Below are positions 45,756 to 57,465 of a stretch of DNA of 64,000 nucleotides, piece after piece. The DNA lies in contig VZRZ01007764.1 of assembly GCA_013398175.1 (NCBI GenBank), positions 696,992 to 760,991 on the forward strand, given 5' to 3'. Position 1 is the stretch's first letter, and each line of letters begins with the position of its first letter. The position numbers were made by a program, and so were the translations under genes. A model generated the notes under the pieces. The model had not been told where the DNA came from. It made no database searches and saw nothing but the letters and a program-made list of their open reading frames with translations. The DNA is from Climacteris rufus (lineage: Eukaryota; Chordata; Aves; Passeriformes; Climacteridae).

Positions 45756-48700
45756 TGCAGTGAGCCGAGCAGCTGGGAGGCAGGGACACGTTGTTAGGAA
45801 AACAAATCAGGAGGGGCATCACTCAGTGTTTTCTGGTTTATCCTGCAAAGCCACAGAGGAAAACAACCATCTGTCCTCTTTTCTCTTGGTAGATCACACA
45901 GCCCCTCTCTGTTTGCCTCCAGTTTGAAGACAGGGAAGCTGTGAGCCCAGGTCCTTGCTTCTTCATTCAGTCACCTCAGGCAGATCACTTTGTGCCTCTG
46001 TGCCCCTCTGGCCCTTCTGTGGCTGTGACACTCTGCCTGCCTTTCCTCTGGGGGAACATTGTTCATTCCAGGCTGCAGGCTCCAACACTAGACTGTTCAA
46101 ATGCGTATTTAAGAGAGATTTAAAACCAGACAAACAGCACCACCCTCCTGCCCTGTTAATTTAGAATTTTTGAGGGCAACAGGAAACTGGTGGCTGCTTC
46201 CTGAGGCAGCAAGGTGCACGGAGTGCTTGCCATTTAATTGACACAGTCATCTGGAATCCAATCAACCAGACAAAGCAAAGGAGGAATATCATTTGGAAAC
46301 TGTGTGCCAGTGAGTGAGAGCGTGTGGAAAAGAAAGCAAATTTTTTGTTCCACTTCATTCCTTTTGCATAATGTTGTATCCTTTTGACAAGGCAGCATAA
46401 TAAAGCTTAACTCCCTCTTTGCTGTCCACCCTCCAAATGCTGACTTAAAAGAAAACAGCAAAGCTCTATCTTTAGTGTCAAATGAACAATGGGCTCTCTT
46501 CCAACAAGAAGAAATGAGCTGATTTTGAAAGAGTTCTGGAGAAAAGTGCAAAATGTTCTAACATCTCATGAAATAAATATTTGAATGATAGTCACTTGGC
46601 TCATCCTGTAATGTGTCAGTGCAGACTTTGCGCTCCAGGTTTATATAAAATATTGGTTGGGGTAGAGAGAAGGGCCAGAAAGCCCATATTGCAGATAAGA
46701 AAAGACAGAGATACCATAACATCTAATATACTTCAGAAACAGTAACTAATTAATATTTCCACCACAAGATGGTATATTTCATCCTATCTCACTGACTGAG
46801 CTTGGCCAAAACTTTCCAGGCAGGCTGGAGGATATTGAGAGACTGATTTTAACAAGCCTGAGGAAGCTCAGTTCCCTCAGGCAGCGCTGTGCATTTCACC
46901 AGAGGCTGGGGCTGTGGAGCTGCAGGAACTCACTCAGCACAAACAGCAGGGAAAGTGCTTTCTCCTACAGTGTGGTGAAGACCTAACAGAGCAGCAAGGG
47001 CTGAGACCAGCCTGACAAAGCTCAAGGCTTGAGCTTTGCTGAAGCCACAGGGCACCTGGGGCAGGCATGAGGAGTTGTCCCCATAGAGACAGGGAGAGCC
47101 TGGTCGCTCCACTGCTTTTCCAATTCTATCTCTTTTTTTCTTGCTTTTGTTTCTTCTTAAGCTGTTCAGCATGGGAAAGACACTTCGTTACAGTGTTTAG
47201 GCTGCTGTTGTTGTTGAAAGCTTTCAGAAAAGTTTGGAAAAGCTAATTTAAAATACATTCCGGCAGGCTAAGGAGTTGTGTAATGCCCTGTATTATCATG
47301 GCAGATTTAGCATTTTTGAAGGAATGCCTTCATTTAACCCACTTCAGGGTGTTTGGGAGGGACACCACCAGTCTTCTCCCCCTTCCAGAAACAACCACTG
47401 GTGAAATGGAGCTTTCCATACCTCCTTCCCAACGTGATAATAATAAAAAATTCTTCATACGTTTGTGCTAGTTCTTGTGCCCACAGGAAAGCACGTACCA
47501 AAATGATAATTTACCTGGATGTGCATAATGTCAGGCTGTAATGTTGCCCTCAGCAGCTGTCACAGCTCTGGCAGTTCTGCATTGTCTCAGTTACTTCCAT
47601 GTCTCCCGGTTATTTTCCTCCTCCAGTGCGGTTGTTTCCCTCCGATGCTGATATATCGAGACTTGGCACACGCAGCTGGGAGAGGGAAAGCAGTCTTAAA
47701 GGTCAGGCTGGGGGGTAAGGCTCAGATGAGTCGTCTTCAGTTTTCTGCACCATGGGAGGACTCCTGTTTCAGTCAGCTGTGACAATGCTGTCCTGCTGTC
47801 CTGCTCCTGAATCCCATAGGAGGTTCAAGGTGGGCAAAGGGGTCATGAAATGTCCTGTGTGAACCTGGTTCACAGCGTGGGCTGGTGTTTTAGGTGGTTC
47901 TCTGCTTAGTTCTCACCATTGATACAGCAGTGACTGTGCAATGATATCTGAAAGAACACAGAGACACAAAACACGTGCTCAAAGCAACTTGTTTCAAGGA
48001 AATTTGGAGGTATCTGATATTCTGGCCTTTTCATAAAGCTTAGGATTTAGGCTTGTTTGTTGAAGCAGAGTTATAGTTAAATGTAGCCACACATCCTTCT
48101 GAAATTGCTGCCTGACAGTAGCCAGCATCACCTAGAAGCTCCTGTGGTGGTGAGATTGATAATGCTAATTTGGCAGAGAGCAGCAATGTAAACACTTCTA
48201 ACAATGCTCTTTGCCCTGGGAAGACCTGGAAGTGGAAAAAGCATTTTTGAATGAAGGGTGTGGTGAAAAAACTTGCTCTGGAAACCCTCTAGGCTTCTAT
48301 CTCCATCTGAGGGATGATTCAGTGTTGATGTGGCAGTGTGATTTGCCCTAAGCACTGTTTCCAAAGCAATGATGGTTGGAACCTTTCCACAGGCAAGGTT
48401 TTCTGCTGGGAGGTGATGATTCGATGAATGCAAAACCTGCCATGCAGGAGCATTACTCTGGCTGGAATCTCCCTGCAAATCAAAGCTGTGGGTTTCACTT
48501 GCTTTGAGCCCTGACAGAGATGGCCTTCATTTAGGGACAACACGCTGCTAAAAGCTCGATTTGAAATGGCAGATTTTGGGTTTGATTGGAACACAGATCC
48601 CTTCCTCCTCCTCGGGAAGGACCCGACACCTTCACCCAGCTGCTTCTCACTGCCTGTGAGGAGCTGCAGCTCTGCTGTGGTGTGGGATGGGACTAAGAGG

Positions 48701-51700
48701 GGTCCCAAGGATTCTCTCTGTGGATGAGTGGCACATCACCCCTGGGGCAGTGACAGGGACCGTGGCTGGGGAGCACCAGTGGCTCCGAGCTTCAGGAGAG
48801 GTGCTGCTCTTTTCCTGGGATTTGGAGCCAGGCTGGACACTCCAGGTTCTCCTCCACACTGGTGCCTTCAGTGGGGAGCTGTGCCGAGGCAACCCAGGCT
48901 GGCAGGCTGTGATTTTGCCTCAAGCCCAAAATCCTGTGACCCAAAATCCTGTGCCTCCCTTCGCTGGAGCCTCAAGCAGGTGCCACAGCAGGGAGTGGAG
49001 CAGGCAGGCTGGGCTGAGCAGGTCCCTCACTGGCCCTTCTCCTTGGGGACACTCTTGCCCGTGCTGGCCGAACTGCCCTGCTGGGTTCCATGCACTCCTG
49101 TTTCACCAAGTCCCACAAATCCACCTGTCTCAGCACAGGGGGCACTTGGCACCTCGGAATCTGGGTGCTTAATGAAAGAGGCACTCTGAAGCAGAAATCC
49201 ATGTTCTCCAGTTTCTATTAAAGCTAGTGCAGGGTGTCCAAGGGGAGCACAGTGACCAGGAGGGATTGAAGCTGTGTTATCTCATCCCTGGGGACCTGGA
49301 AAAGTGGAGGGGCTTTAAAGGCTGGTGGTGTCCCAGCCAAGCAGCAGAGGAGGCAGGGAGTCAATGCCTGTCCTGACAGCTCCTTTGGAGCTTGGTGAAG
49401 GGGCAGGCAGCTGAGATGAGAAGCTTCGGTTACTGTCTCTGGATGCAGGCTGGACACCGGAGAAAAGGATGAGGTCAGGATTACAGAAACAGCACAGGCT
49501 GAGGAAAGGCAGAGCATGTCAGGCAAAATTTCCCTGGTGTTTTTCCATGACCTCACCAGGCTTGGTTTCTCACCTTCTGAAGCCCAGGAGGCATACCACG
49601 GAGCCTCACTGACTGTGGATCCTAAAGAAGGGCATGCACTTCACACTATTCTGATGAAAAATACCCCTGTGTCAGAAAACTGGATCATGACTTTAGGCTT
49701 GCAAGCATCCCACAGTAGCTGTCTTGCTTCCCTACTCTATCCTACCACCAGCTCCTTCCTGAAAACTGGAGTATTTTCCTCTCTCTGTACCTTTCCAGAG
49801 ATTAACCAAGGCAGTAAACAGTTTTCAACTCTCACTAGACCTGCACTTGTTCAATATTCTTTCTTGTTACACAGGGTCGTGTTACAGGTTTTCCTAAAGC
49901 TTAGTTTAGAGAAGGTTGATGTCCATAACTGCAGTGCTCCCTTTCCTACAATGACACCTATTTTGCTCAACTGCACATCTGTGGCCTGTTCCTCTCTGTC
50001 AAGGAAACTGCAAAAACCCCACAAGTTTTGTCAGCTTCTCCTTCTTCAACCACTTTGGTCAACCCTTGTCTTCTCTAGCACTTCGTGCTGCTGCAGAAAA
50101 AGAAGATTATGAATTCTGTCAAAGTATCTCCAGAAAGACTGAATAAAAACAATAAGACCCTGAGTACTATTAAAAGTATTTTGCAAAAAGAGAAAAAATA
50201 ATGCAAAGAAGGACATCTCCTGAGTATTTCCCAGCCTGTGGTAGAGACAGTGAAGCTGCTGATCCCTTATGAGGGATTTTTTGTACATTTTTGTTCCATA
50301 TCATATTCTGAGGCATTGCCAGGACAAGTGCTGCATGGCAGAGACACAGTGTCAAGAGGATGCATTGGGCATGGAGAAGTGGGAAAGATGAGGGCCCTGC
50401 AAGGACAGGATTAGTGGGGGTCATGAACATGGAAAGATGGAGACCCCAGAGCTTGGAATGGGAAGCTGAGGGAAGACCTAGTGTTTGAATAGCTGTCATA
50501 CAGTCCATAAGGAGCTTGGATGAGGCTGTTCCCACCCAGCTGTAGAGAAAACAAAAATTAAAAAAAAAGAAAATGTTGCTAGCTTCACACATGCACGCAC
50601 ATGCATCTTGCAGTGTCTCTGCAAGAGAAATTTCCTGATGAACCGGAATGTGTGACTACAACATTTGTGAAGTTTCCCCCAGGGCAACAGCCCTTGCACT
50701 GGCATAAATCAGCACCTCTCCACTGAGTGATGAATTTGCTTCCTTTTGTGCCCTCCAAGAATCTGACCAGAGGCTCTGGCTGCTGCTCTTTGCTGCCCTG
50801 TTGGGTGTGCAGAGGTGCAGATTTACGTGACCCAGGTTCTTTGAAATCCCATCCTTTGGTTCCAGTGACAAAACAAGTCAGCCTGGAGCATTTTCAGTGA
50901 TTTGGAAGGTGCTTGGATGTCCTCTATAAATAGCTAGCTGGATCTAGCTCTTTAATGTTTCTAACCATGGTTGCAGTGACGTGAATTGTGCCTCATAAAT
51001 CTGGGCAGCTCCACGAATTATTGCTCCTACTGTCTGGAGAGCAAAAAAACCTGAGGAACTTCCAGGAGCTCAGTGCATCCATCATTTCAGAAGCACAGCT
51101 GACCACTGGAGCTGCTGCAGGGCTGAGTGGCAGCGCTGAGTGTCTGTGTGTGGAGTGGGATGAGCAGCGAGGGTGCACCTGAGCCCGAGCTCTGCCTTCT
51201 GGGGTTGAGTGCTACTTGACCCAAGCGACTCAGCACCTGTCAGGACAATGGTGGCACTTGTATGGTGTCCTCCTCAGCAGTGTGAAAATGAAATGTGTGT
51301 TTCTGAATACAGAGCTGCCCCTGAACAAGGCTCAGCTCCGCTCCCAGGAGTGCCTGGAGAAGCCGCTGACCTCCCCTCCCTCCAGCCTCAGCGTGCCATG
51401 ACCTGCCCCTCACTCCTCACCTGCCAGGACCCTGTGCTCTGCTTCAAGTGCTGAGACCCCGGGGCATGTGCTCACCCTCCTTTGTAAGCAGCAGAAGTGG
51501 AAGGCTCCGAGAGGAAAACTCTGCTTTTCATTCCGCTCACATTAATCTTTGCAGGGTGGTGACAGGAGCTCAGGAAACAATTTAGTGATGATCCACAGTC
51601 ACAGACCAAACCCGCATCCTGCTGTCTCAGGGATGTCATCCCCGTGGTGTCTAGGGAAGGGGGAAGCTATGAAGTACTTCTGTAATTACTCGGGTCACCA

Positions 51701-51780
51701 AAGTAGCTGAGAGGATCCCTGCTCTGCAGCAGCTGTCTGACAGATGGAGATTTAATGTAAACATCAGAACTGCTGAAATC

Positions 51781-51823
51781 ATAACAACAACCATAATAAT
51801 TACAATAACAACAGTAATAATAG
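51781..51823. repeat. AAT/AAC trinucleotide-rich tract
   Basis: ATAACAACAACCATAATAATTACAATAACAACAGTAATAATA is an imperfect mix of AAC and AAT units with almost no G. It is a degenerate simple repeat. Confidence 0.9.
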
Positions 51824-52363
51824 GGGTGTGGGGGGGAAACTGTTCATAGGCATTTCTGATTTGGGTTTCTCACCAGACTTGTCTATCTAGGCCATGCTCT
51901 GACTTTGCCTATTCAGTCTGCATCGTGCCTCAAAATTCAAGTTTTCCTACCAACCCATGCATATAAACCTCTTGCATGTCAATTGCCACTGGCTGACCTC
52001 TGTTGACCAATGTCTCTGTTGTTTCTGTACACTTTCTTGTCTGTATGAGCCTCTCTGCTGTTGAACACCTGCACTGACTTTGATCCTTGCTGCAGGAGAG
52101 GTTATCTGCAACCTTGGCACAGAATCCAGGGTGGTTGGATCCAGGACCCTGAACCAGGTGCCCAACAGTAGAACACAGTAAACTTTCTAAAGTTCAAGGG
52201 TTTCGCCAAAATTGTCAGGATCATTGACTCTGCTTTATAGAAATCAAAGCTGTGTTGCAGAGAGAGGGAGTGAAAAGTCCAAAGCCTGAGTATTTTGGTT
52301 TCTGCAGTCCCAAGCCTATATCATTATAACCTGGTGAGAAATGGAGGTGGGATTGGACAGATT

Positions 52364-52380
52364 AAAAAAAAAAAAAAAAA
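52364..52380. repeat. Poly-A tract
   Basis: A 17-base A run after GGACAGATT. No retroposon body or target duplication is visible beside it. Confidence 0.9.
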
Positions 52381-55300
52381 GATAAATTTTTCCTTTTCTT
52401 TAAAATAAAATCTTGTAAAATACATCTCTGCTTTAAATATGGACTTGAGTGGCTCCTGTCACCGTTGCTCTTACATCCCACCCAGATCTTTGTGTTGGTG
52501 GGCAGGCAGAGTGGCCTTTGAGTGTTTCACTCATTTTCTCAGCATGAAAAATATTCCTGAAGTCACAAAAAAAAGGGAGGAACACCGTGCCTTCCACTTC
52601 CCAGACCGCTGAGTTTGACATCATTGTTCTCTGAATTGCATTGGCTTTAACCTGGATGCTATTTCATCCCCTCATCCAACTGACAGCATTGTGTTAGGAT
52701 GTATGGAATGGCTCTCAGGAGATTACTAGGCAGGCTGGGAGGGATCTTTTGGTTTGAGCCTGCTGTATTATATTACTCTGGAAAATAAGAAAAGCCCAAG
52801 ATTTGCCCTGATTTCACAGAGGTGTTGAACGATTGCAAGTGCTTTTGATTTTTGGGAATTGTGTGCTTTTAGAAAAATGAGGTCGACCTGGAGTTTCTGT
52901 GAACTAGATTTTTTTTTTTTTTTATGGAGAGGGAAAGCTTCCTTCCTTACAAAAATTAATTTGTATGCAGACTTTATGACCCTCAGCACCTTGCTACCTT
53001 GTTAACTTGCTGGTTGCAGCACTTTTTGCTGCATGAGTTGGTAAGCACACAAAGCCCTCCCCCTGGAAAGCTCTGTGGTGCTTCTGAGCTGGTTTCAGGA
53101 TTCTGTGATGGGATGGGAGAGAAAACACTGAGTTCACCTCCTAGAAACTGTCAGTGTGTGGTTCCAGAGCTATTTCCCTGGCATGAGGAGGGGTTTTATC
53201 TACACTGGTAGCTAAGCAGTGTGAGAGTTTAGCTCCATGTCTTAGAAAGGCTGATGGCAATTGAACACAAAGTGGGGACTCCTGGGATGCTGTCAGTCAA
53301 GTCCCCCATTTATGAAGTTTTCTGGTCCCTTGATTGTCTCAGCTCATTATGACATGGATGGGGTTAGTATTTTTTTTTTAATCATTTCTGTTTATAATCA
53401 GAAATATTTCCCACTCCTGTCATGAAAGAGGGGTGTTATACGGGTTGCAAATTGGTCTGCAGCTTTACGTGGCCACCCTGCACAGCCTTGCTTCCAAAAC
53501 CCACAAGTCTCCTCTACTCTGCCTCTGAAGGGTAGGAGCAGCTGTTCCTTGAGGCTTAGATAATTTCTCTTCCTTCATGTTTGCTGATATTGATGGTTAC
53601 ATCACAGAGAATGAGCTGCCTGTTCTGGAGGAATGTGATGTTTGGCCAGGATTCAATTTTAAAACTGAGCAGACAGGACAGCATCAAAACTGAGGACAAT
53701 GATGAAACCAATAGGCTTAGAAAAATGTCCTCAGAATTTGGAAGGAAGTTGTAAAAGTCAGAAAAGTTTTCTTCCCTGAGAATGGGACTGAAGGAATGGA
53801 AAAGCGTTTGTGATGATGGAGTTAAAACAGATAGTTTGCAATACAAGAGAAAAACTATGGAGGGAAATGAAGGATTCTAATGATTGTGTTGGTAAGGAAA
53901 ATGCTGAAGAAAAGTGTCCATTTGTCTGAATTTAAGATCCAAAGATAGTGTGCATCTTTCTCTACCCACTCTGCACGAGGAGCTGAATCTCAGCCGAAGG
54001 TTTGTGCTTGGACATCTCTGTTGGCATAGGTGGGTTCCTTCTGCATGCATGTATAGGTGAGAATTGGATCTCCTGGTACTGTTAAAAAATACACTGGCAT
54101 GTGATAACTGCAGGGTCCTGGCAGGATGCTCCCTCTCCAAAGCACATTCCTGAAGGTTCAGTCAGTGCTGCTAGGGCAGCCTTTTGTGTGTGTGTGGAGT
54201 AACTGGTTGGTATTAAGTACCTAAACCCTTGGTGAGCTACTTTGGGGTGGCATAAACAATGTCATCGGGAGATGACTGTTCTTCTCCTCCTTTCAATCCA
54301 GAACAATTGGGGTAATAGATGAGGTTTCCTGGACAGATGAGTGTGACTCACCCAGCTTGATGGACAGAAGGGAGGGGAAATGAAGTAAGGGGCCAAAAAT
54401 AGTCTTAGAGACATTGGCTTGGAAGGAAGGACAAAACAGGGCACAGACTAGAAAATAAAAGACCTACAGTGATGTGACATTAAGACCATCTGGACAATGT
54501 TTGGCAGCAGTTGAAAAGCAAACAAAGCCCTGAGAAGGGTTTCTAAAAGTGAGGGGAATATAAACGACATACTGATGGGCAAGCGCTTAGAAAGAACTGA
54601 GCTCTCCTCATCTATCTGCCTTGGTGCCTCCAGTTTTGAAAAGGGGCATCTCAGAGGCAAGGGGGGGAAAAAACAACCTGTCTCAGGGAATATGACAGTG
54701 TGAAGAAAGAGATTCCACCAAGTCTTGGCTTGCTTATGCCTAGAGAAGCTCTCTGAGAGATCTGGCTGAGACAAGGCTGTTTGAAAGGCAGGTAGCATAG
54801 TAACACGCACCAGCCATGCAAATAAGTCCCAACAATAATAGAAGAGCTCAGAGGCTGACATGCAGAATAGTGTAAATGGACCTATATGTTTGCATAACAT
54901 CTGCCAAAATGATTGAGGTTGCTAGGTGCTACTGCCAGAGAAATGAAGTAACAGCGATCGTATCAAATGTGGTGTAAGAAGAACTTCAAACCCTTGAAAT
55001 TATCAGGAAAAAATAACACTTTTGGGGTAGTTCTTGGTAGCTTTAAATGTGACAACAGCTGGCCAAGAGAAATGCTGTGTTTGAAGGGAAAGAAGGAGCT
55101 GTTGTATGCTTTTCTGGACTGAGTAAGGTGGTTTCCTACACACCTTTTTTTTTTTTTTTCTGAAGAAAATCCCAAAGCAAAAAGTTTGCTGCGCTTTCTG
55201 GGCTAGTGATTTAGAGATTTCCCCCCTGCCTATCTTTTTCTTAAAAAAACACAAACCATACCAAACCAAAACATATTCTAACTATAACTTTTCAGGCTGT

Positions 55301-56959
55301 GAGTCAAAGAGAAAAGCAGAAAGAAGAAACGCTATGGGAAAACCCTGTTTAATTCCTTGTTCCACTTCCCCTGATAACATTGATTTTGATCCAAGTGCCA
55401 CAGCAACATTGTTGGGAATGTTTCTCCTATCTCTAGTCCAAAATTAGAGTGAAGGAACTTTGCTGGCAGGCAGCTAAGCTTTGTTTTGGGGAAGCATATC
55501 TGTATAGACAATCATAGGTTTGGACAGCAGCTGAGGATGTGGGCCCTTATCCACCCAGACTGATGGGTGGAACAGAGGTTTTCCTATCCAACAGTTGCCA
55601 CAAATCCAATAAAATCCTTAAAAACGCCACTGCTACTGAAGTGGACAGGTGTCATTCTGTTAACAGCAGTGGCTTTGGACAGTGTGATGATTTGCCATCC
55701 TTCTATATAATGTGTGTGTGCCTTCCTCCTGTTGCTTAAAGAATATTTAGAGTGATTACCAGCTCTGGGGTAAGCCATACGTTTTGTGGGCTTCTAGCTG
55801 CTGTTTTGTTCTCTGCTTTGTGTGTAAACCAGAAAATTCCCTCCCCCCACCTCTCCTTCTGACTCTCTTCTTGCCTCCCCAGCACTGCTTTCTGGATCCT
55901 CTTATCACAAGGCCCTGCTGCAAAGTCCCTTCTTATCTAAATTAGCTTTTGTGATCTTGCATCTGAATGCCCAGCCCAGAGGAAATGATCCATTGCAGGA
56001 ACACAACCCACAGGGCTTCAAACTGTTGATTTCACACTGATTTCCCTGCAACTGGCAAGCAAGCCTGTAATTTCCGAGTTGGGCACTCCCAGTTACTAAA
56101 CTGACAAAAACTGGGAGTAGGAGTCCAATTATGTGGGGATATTTAGGGAGAGGAATAAGGGCTCATTAACTAGAAATTGATATAAGTGGAATTAAGGGTT
56201 CTACCTCCACGTAGACCTCCAACACCAAAGCATTGAGAGGAGTGTGATATTTCAAAAAGTGTATCCCACAAGGTTTTCATGTCTTTTATGAGTAAACAGA
56301 GTTGGGGAGGTAACATGAGGATAGCTGGGGTTCAAGCACATGTTCAACCATGGCTGGAGGAGACACCTGGTACCAGCAGAGCTGTGGTAACTCAGGGACA
56401 AACAAGGGACATGCTCACAGTGATCAGACAGCTGGAAACCCCTGCTCTGGGGCTGTCTGCAATGCCAAATCCACAAACAAGCCTGAGGAAAATGGAGGGA
56501 GTGAATTTGAGCATCAGGAAATCACTCACACAGCGAAGAAGAAGTAAAATAATCCTCCGATGAAGGTGCTTTATTTTAAAAGCCAATTTGTAAACAGGAA
56601 GCCAGAGAACAGGCCTGGGAGAGATATCTCCTCCATCACCATGCCCCAAGGCTGGCTCAGCCTTGCCCAAGTGGTTCAAGATGGATTATCAAGTTTGTCT
56701 AATCTCTTCTTCAGTCTCTGCAGAGGTGGAGGTGTGATACAGATGGCCTAAGGCTCAGCTATTCCTGCTGCCTGGATGTTTGTTTCCTCAAGCTGGAGCT
56801 AATGACCTCTTCCTGCAATTGACAGAATAATTTTGTGTCCCATCTGCAATGGAAATGGGAGGCAAGTTATTCCATTCTTCCTCAGAGCAGCTGAGGAACA
56901 GCTGAGGACATCTCTCACACCTCCCTTGGCTGTTCTCTGAGCTGGACAACAACCAGTGC

Positions 56960-57465
56960 TGTCCTGTCTTTGCAGGTCAGGATCTCCAGCCTCTCGATCA
57001 CACTCTCACTGCCCTCTGCATTTGCTGCAATGGACTCACATTTTTCTTGAAGTCTGATGCCCAAAATTGACCAAATGGGTAAATACACGCAGAACCTTAG
57101 CAGTCTCAAGAAGCAGAGGGGTGACTTCAGATGTGTTAGACATAAGATGTATTCCTGCATTTAGGCATAAATTGCCTGTATCACTCTTGGCTTACATGTA
57201 ATTTGCAACCAGCTACAAACCCCCAGATATTTTTATACTGTATTTCTATAACTGATTATTCCTTCCAGATTGTCTATAATTTTTTTTAAAAGACAATCAA
57301 GTTACTTTCTTAATCTTTTTCCCAGGTTAATTTCCTATTTTGTCAAGATCAGATTGAATTCTCAGCCTGTTTTTCGAAGCTCACAGCCTCTCTCGCTTAC
57401 AATCTACAAGCCAATGAACATACTTTTAAATACCTCAAATCAATAAAAATATTGAATAAAAAATG
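56960..57465 (-). mobile_element. Ancient CR1-like LINE relic (reverse transcriptase region), antisense
   Basis: Several spaced blocks follow the antisense order of the ORF2 region around the CR1-type reverse transcriptase. They are TTTCTTGAAGTCTGATGCCC with AAAATTGACC (57043-57071; the GTGCCCAGAACTGGAC landmark), CAAACCCCCAGATATTTT (57217 on), TGTCAAGATCAGATTGAATTC (57341 on) and CAATAAAAATATTGAAT (57441 on; the reverse complement of the LFNIFI codons). The frame is destroyed by stops and indels. Divergence is far greater than in the other CR1 copies, so this is an old insertion. The call rests on remembered landmarks from bird and reptile CR1 elements and not on an alignment. Confidence 0.62.

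Larger units (their letters stand above)
45756..56959. other. Intergenic region, no gene seen
   Basis: About 11 kb without a recognisable gene. The segment 48600-49200 is GC-richer with overlapping open frames of about 150-160 codons on one strand. The segment 49516-50112 holds a 198-codon frame, the longest in the flank. None shows a domain, signal peptide or splice context that I can support. Simple repeats lie at 51781-51823 and 52364-52380, and a 14-bp doublet (CCCAAAATCCTGTG) at 48925 and 48940. Confidence 0.7.

Noticed and set aside
48687..49189. Overlapping frames of 161 and 153 codons on + strand
   Set aside because: They lie in a GC-richer stretch where stops are rarer, overlap each other in different frames and resemble no family.
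49516..50112. 198-codon open frame on + strand, longest in the flank
   Set aside because: It has no recognisable domain, a Ser/Leu/Cys-rich composition typical of random translation and no splice or promoter context. A BLASTP hit in several birds would reverse this.
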